Program-made: the position numbers and the translations under genes
In this document: positions 5,533 to 5,923 of the stretch, piece after piece
Layout: every line of letters starts with the position of its first letter
Position numbering within the stretch: position 1 is the stretch's first letter
Assembly: GCA_017622255.1 (NCBI GenBank)
Contig: JAGARL010000273.1
Span: 1 to 5,923, forward strand
Length of the DNA stretch: 5,923 nucleotides
Direction: 5' to 3'
Source of the DNA: Methanocorpusculum sp.
Lineage (GTDB): Archaea > Halobacteriota > Methanomicrobia > Methanomicrobiales > Methanocorpusculaceae
The notes under the pieces: generated by a model
What the model saw: the letters and a program-made list of their open reading frames with translations, nothing else
Told to the model about the DNA's origin: nothing
The model's database searches: none

Positions 5533-5556
5533 ACATCAAATATTTTGACGAGAACC

Positions 5557-5563
5557 AATATAA
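5557..5563 (-). promoter_or_regulatory. Probable mtd TATA box
   Basis: The minus strand reads CCTTATATTGG, an archaeal-type TATA box. A start about 26 nt downstream of its centre falls near 5533-5534, giving a leader of about 32 nt that begins at the leader hairpin. A second AT-rich candidate (GATATAATC on the minus strand, 5575-5583) would give a longer leader. Confidence 0.55.
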
Positions 5564-5718
5564 GGCTTGTGAATGATTATATCACTCCTGAAAACACCGG
5601 AAAATTCTTTCTGTTTTTGCTTCGCTCAAAGAGATTTGCCGGATAATTCCGGCAGTGCCTGATGCACACTGCTGATTTCTGCGGTATTTCTTCTTTCTGA
5701 CTTCTCAGGTGCTGGTCA

Positions 5719-5790
5719 ATGCGAAGTTTCCTATGCGCGTTTTTGCCTGTCGTTCAACCAATGTATTTATTGTTAATGGCGTTCAATTAA
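5719..5790 (+). CDS. Possible 23-codon hydrophobic ORF upstream of the Tfx-like gene
   Basis: ATG at 5719 opens a 23-codon frame ending in TAA at 5788-5790, five bases before the Tfx-like ATG. The peptide (MRSFLCAFLPVV, then QPMYLLLMAFN) is hydrophobic throughout after Met-Arg and could span a membrane once. AGGTG at 5707-5711 lies 7 nt before the ATG, nearly the same arrangement as at mtd. Against it, the Tfx-like TATA box lies inside the frame, no clear promoter was found at the right distance upstream, and such short frames arise by chance. It could be a small membrane protein, a leader peptide, or nothing. Confidence 0.22.
   Translation: MRSFLCAFLPVVQPMYLLLMAFN
5764..5771 (+). promoter_or_regulatory. 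Probable TATA box of the Tfx-like gene
   Basis: TATTTATT, preceded by CAACCAATG, has its centre about 28 nt before the ATG at 5796. The predicted transcription start falls on or just before the ATG, so the mRNA should be leaderless, which agrees with the absence of a Shine-Dalgarno motif there. A 14-nt imperfect direct repeat (5749-5762 and 5778-5791) flanks the box. Confidence 0.5.
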
Positions 5791-5795
5791 TCTGT

Positions 5796-5923
5796 ATGAA
5801 AGATACCCAACTCACCGACAGACAGAAGGAAGTTATCCGTCTCCGAAAGCAGGGAATGACTCAGCAGCAGATTGCTGACCGTCTTGGTACGTCGAAGGCA
5901 AACATCTGTACTATAGAGAAGTC
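5796..5923 (+). CDS. Tfx-family DNA-binding protein, 3' end missing
   Basis: The first 42 codons of a helix-turn-helix protein, cut by the window edge. The sequence L-T-D-R-Q-K-E-V-I-R-L-R (6-17), then K-Q-G-M-T-Q-Q-Q-I-A-D-R-L-G-T-S-K-A-N-I (18-37) and Ile-Glu-Lys, is the characteristic N-terminal region of Tfx-like regulators. Here an H-T-H of sigma-like type is followed by a start of the Glu-Lys helix. Tfx of Methanothermobacter was described as binding near the promoter of the molybdenum formylmethanofuran dehydrogenase operon (fmdECB). Methanogens often have several Tfx-like genes, so the target here is unknown. It is divergent from mtd across 294 bases and appears to be leaderless. A generic LuxR/sigma-70-like H-T-H is the main alternative, but the wording of the motif favours Tfx. 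Confidence 0.82.
   Translation, partial: MKDTQLTDRQKEVIRLRKQGMTQQQIADRLGTSKANICTIEK

Larger units (their letters stand above)
5502..5795. other. Divergent intergenic region between mtd and the Tfx-like gene
   Basis: These 294 bases hold the mtd leader and promoter at the left and the tfx-like promoter at the right. Between them are two near-identical 11-mers, CCGGAAAATTC (5597-5607) and CCGGATAATTC (5639-5649), whose starts are 42 bp apart. Next is a 7-bp perfect hairpin, TGCCGGA-TAAT-TCCGGCA (5637-5654), and an overlapping 6-bp inverted repeat GCAGTG/CACTGC (5652-5657, 5667-5672). The density of repeats suggests regulator binding sites; no RNA gene is recognised. Confidence 0.5.

Noticed and set aside
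5502..5558. N-terminal extension of mtd by 19 codons to 5558
   Set aside because: The family N-terminus and ribosome binding site point to 5501, and the extension would start within the likely TATA box.
1..5923. CRISPR array, insertion sequence or prophage signature
   Set aside because: No regularly spaced repeats, transposase or integrase motifs, or terminal inverted repeats with target duplications were seen.

Overview
The window looks like chromosomal DNA from a methanogenic archaeon. The strongest marker is a complete F420-dependent methylene-tetrahydromethanopterin dehydrogenase gene (mtd) on the minus strand, beside the start of a Tfx-family regulator, a DNA-binding family known from methanogens. 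Promoters are archaeal in style (AT-rich TATA boxes, several genes apparently leaderless), Shine-Dalgarno motifs are AGGTG/GGAGG, and gene ends carry T-runs. The family mix suits the Methanomicrobiales; a Methanocorpusculum-like organism is my guess only.

Layout. 1-762 (+): 3' part of a BMP/PnrA-type substrate-binding protein, cut by the window edge. 910-1587 (+): a lipoprotein with two tandem META (HslJ-like) domains. 1662-3171 (-): a tight three-gene operon transcribed leftward, in order cyclophilin-type prolyl isomerase, a 114-residue protein of unknown function, and an alpha/beta hydrolase; the last two overlap by ATGA. 3226-4383 (+), divergent from that operon: a radical SAM/SPASM enzyme with a CX3CX2C motif and eight cysteines suited to two auxiliary Fe-S clusters, resembling sulfatase/peptide maturases. 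4384-4658: no convincing gene, but a dense series of short perfect hairpins. 4659-5501 (-): mtd, with a terminator-like palindrome over its stop codon and a hairpin against its ribosome binding site. 5502-5795: divergent regulatory region with repeats, hairpins and a possible 23-codon hydrophobic ORF. 5796-5923 (+): start of a Tfx-like helix-turn-helix gene, cut by the window edge.

The genes do not form one pathway. The most suggestive links are mtd with the divergent tfx-like gene (possible local control of C1 metabolism) and the radical SAM enzyme sharing a promoter region with the cyclophilin operon. No mobile element, CRISPR array, tRNA or rRNA was seen.
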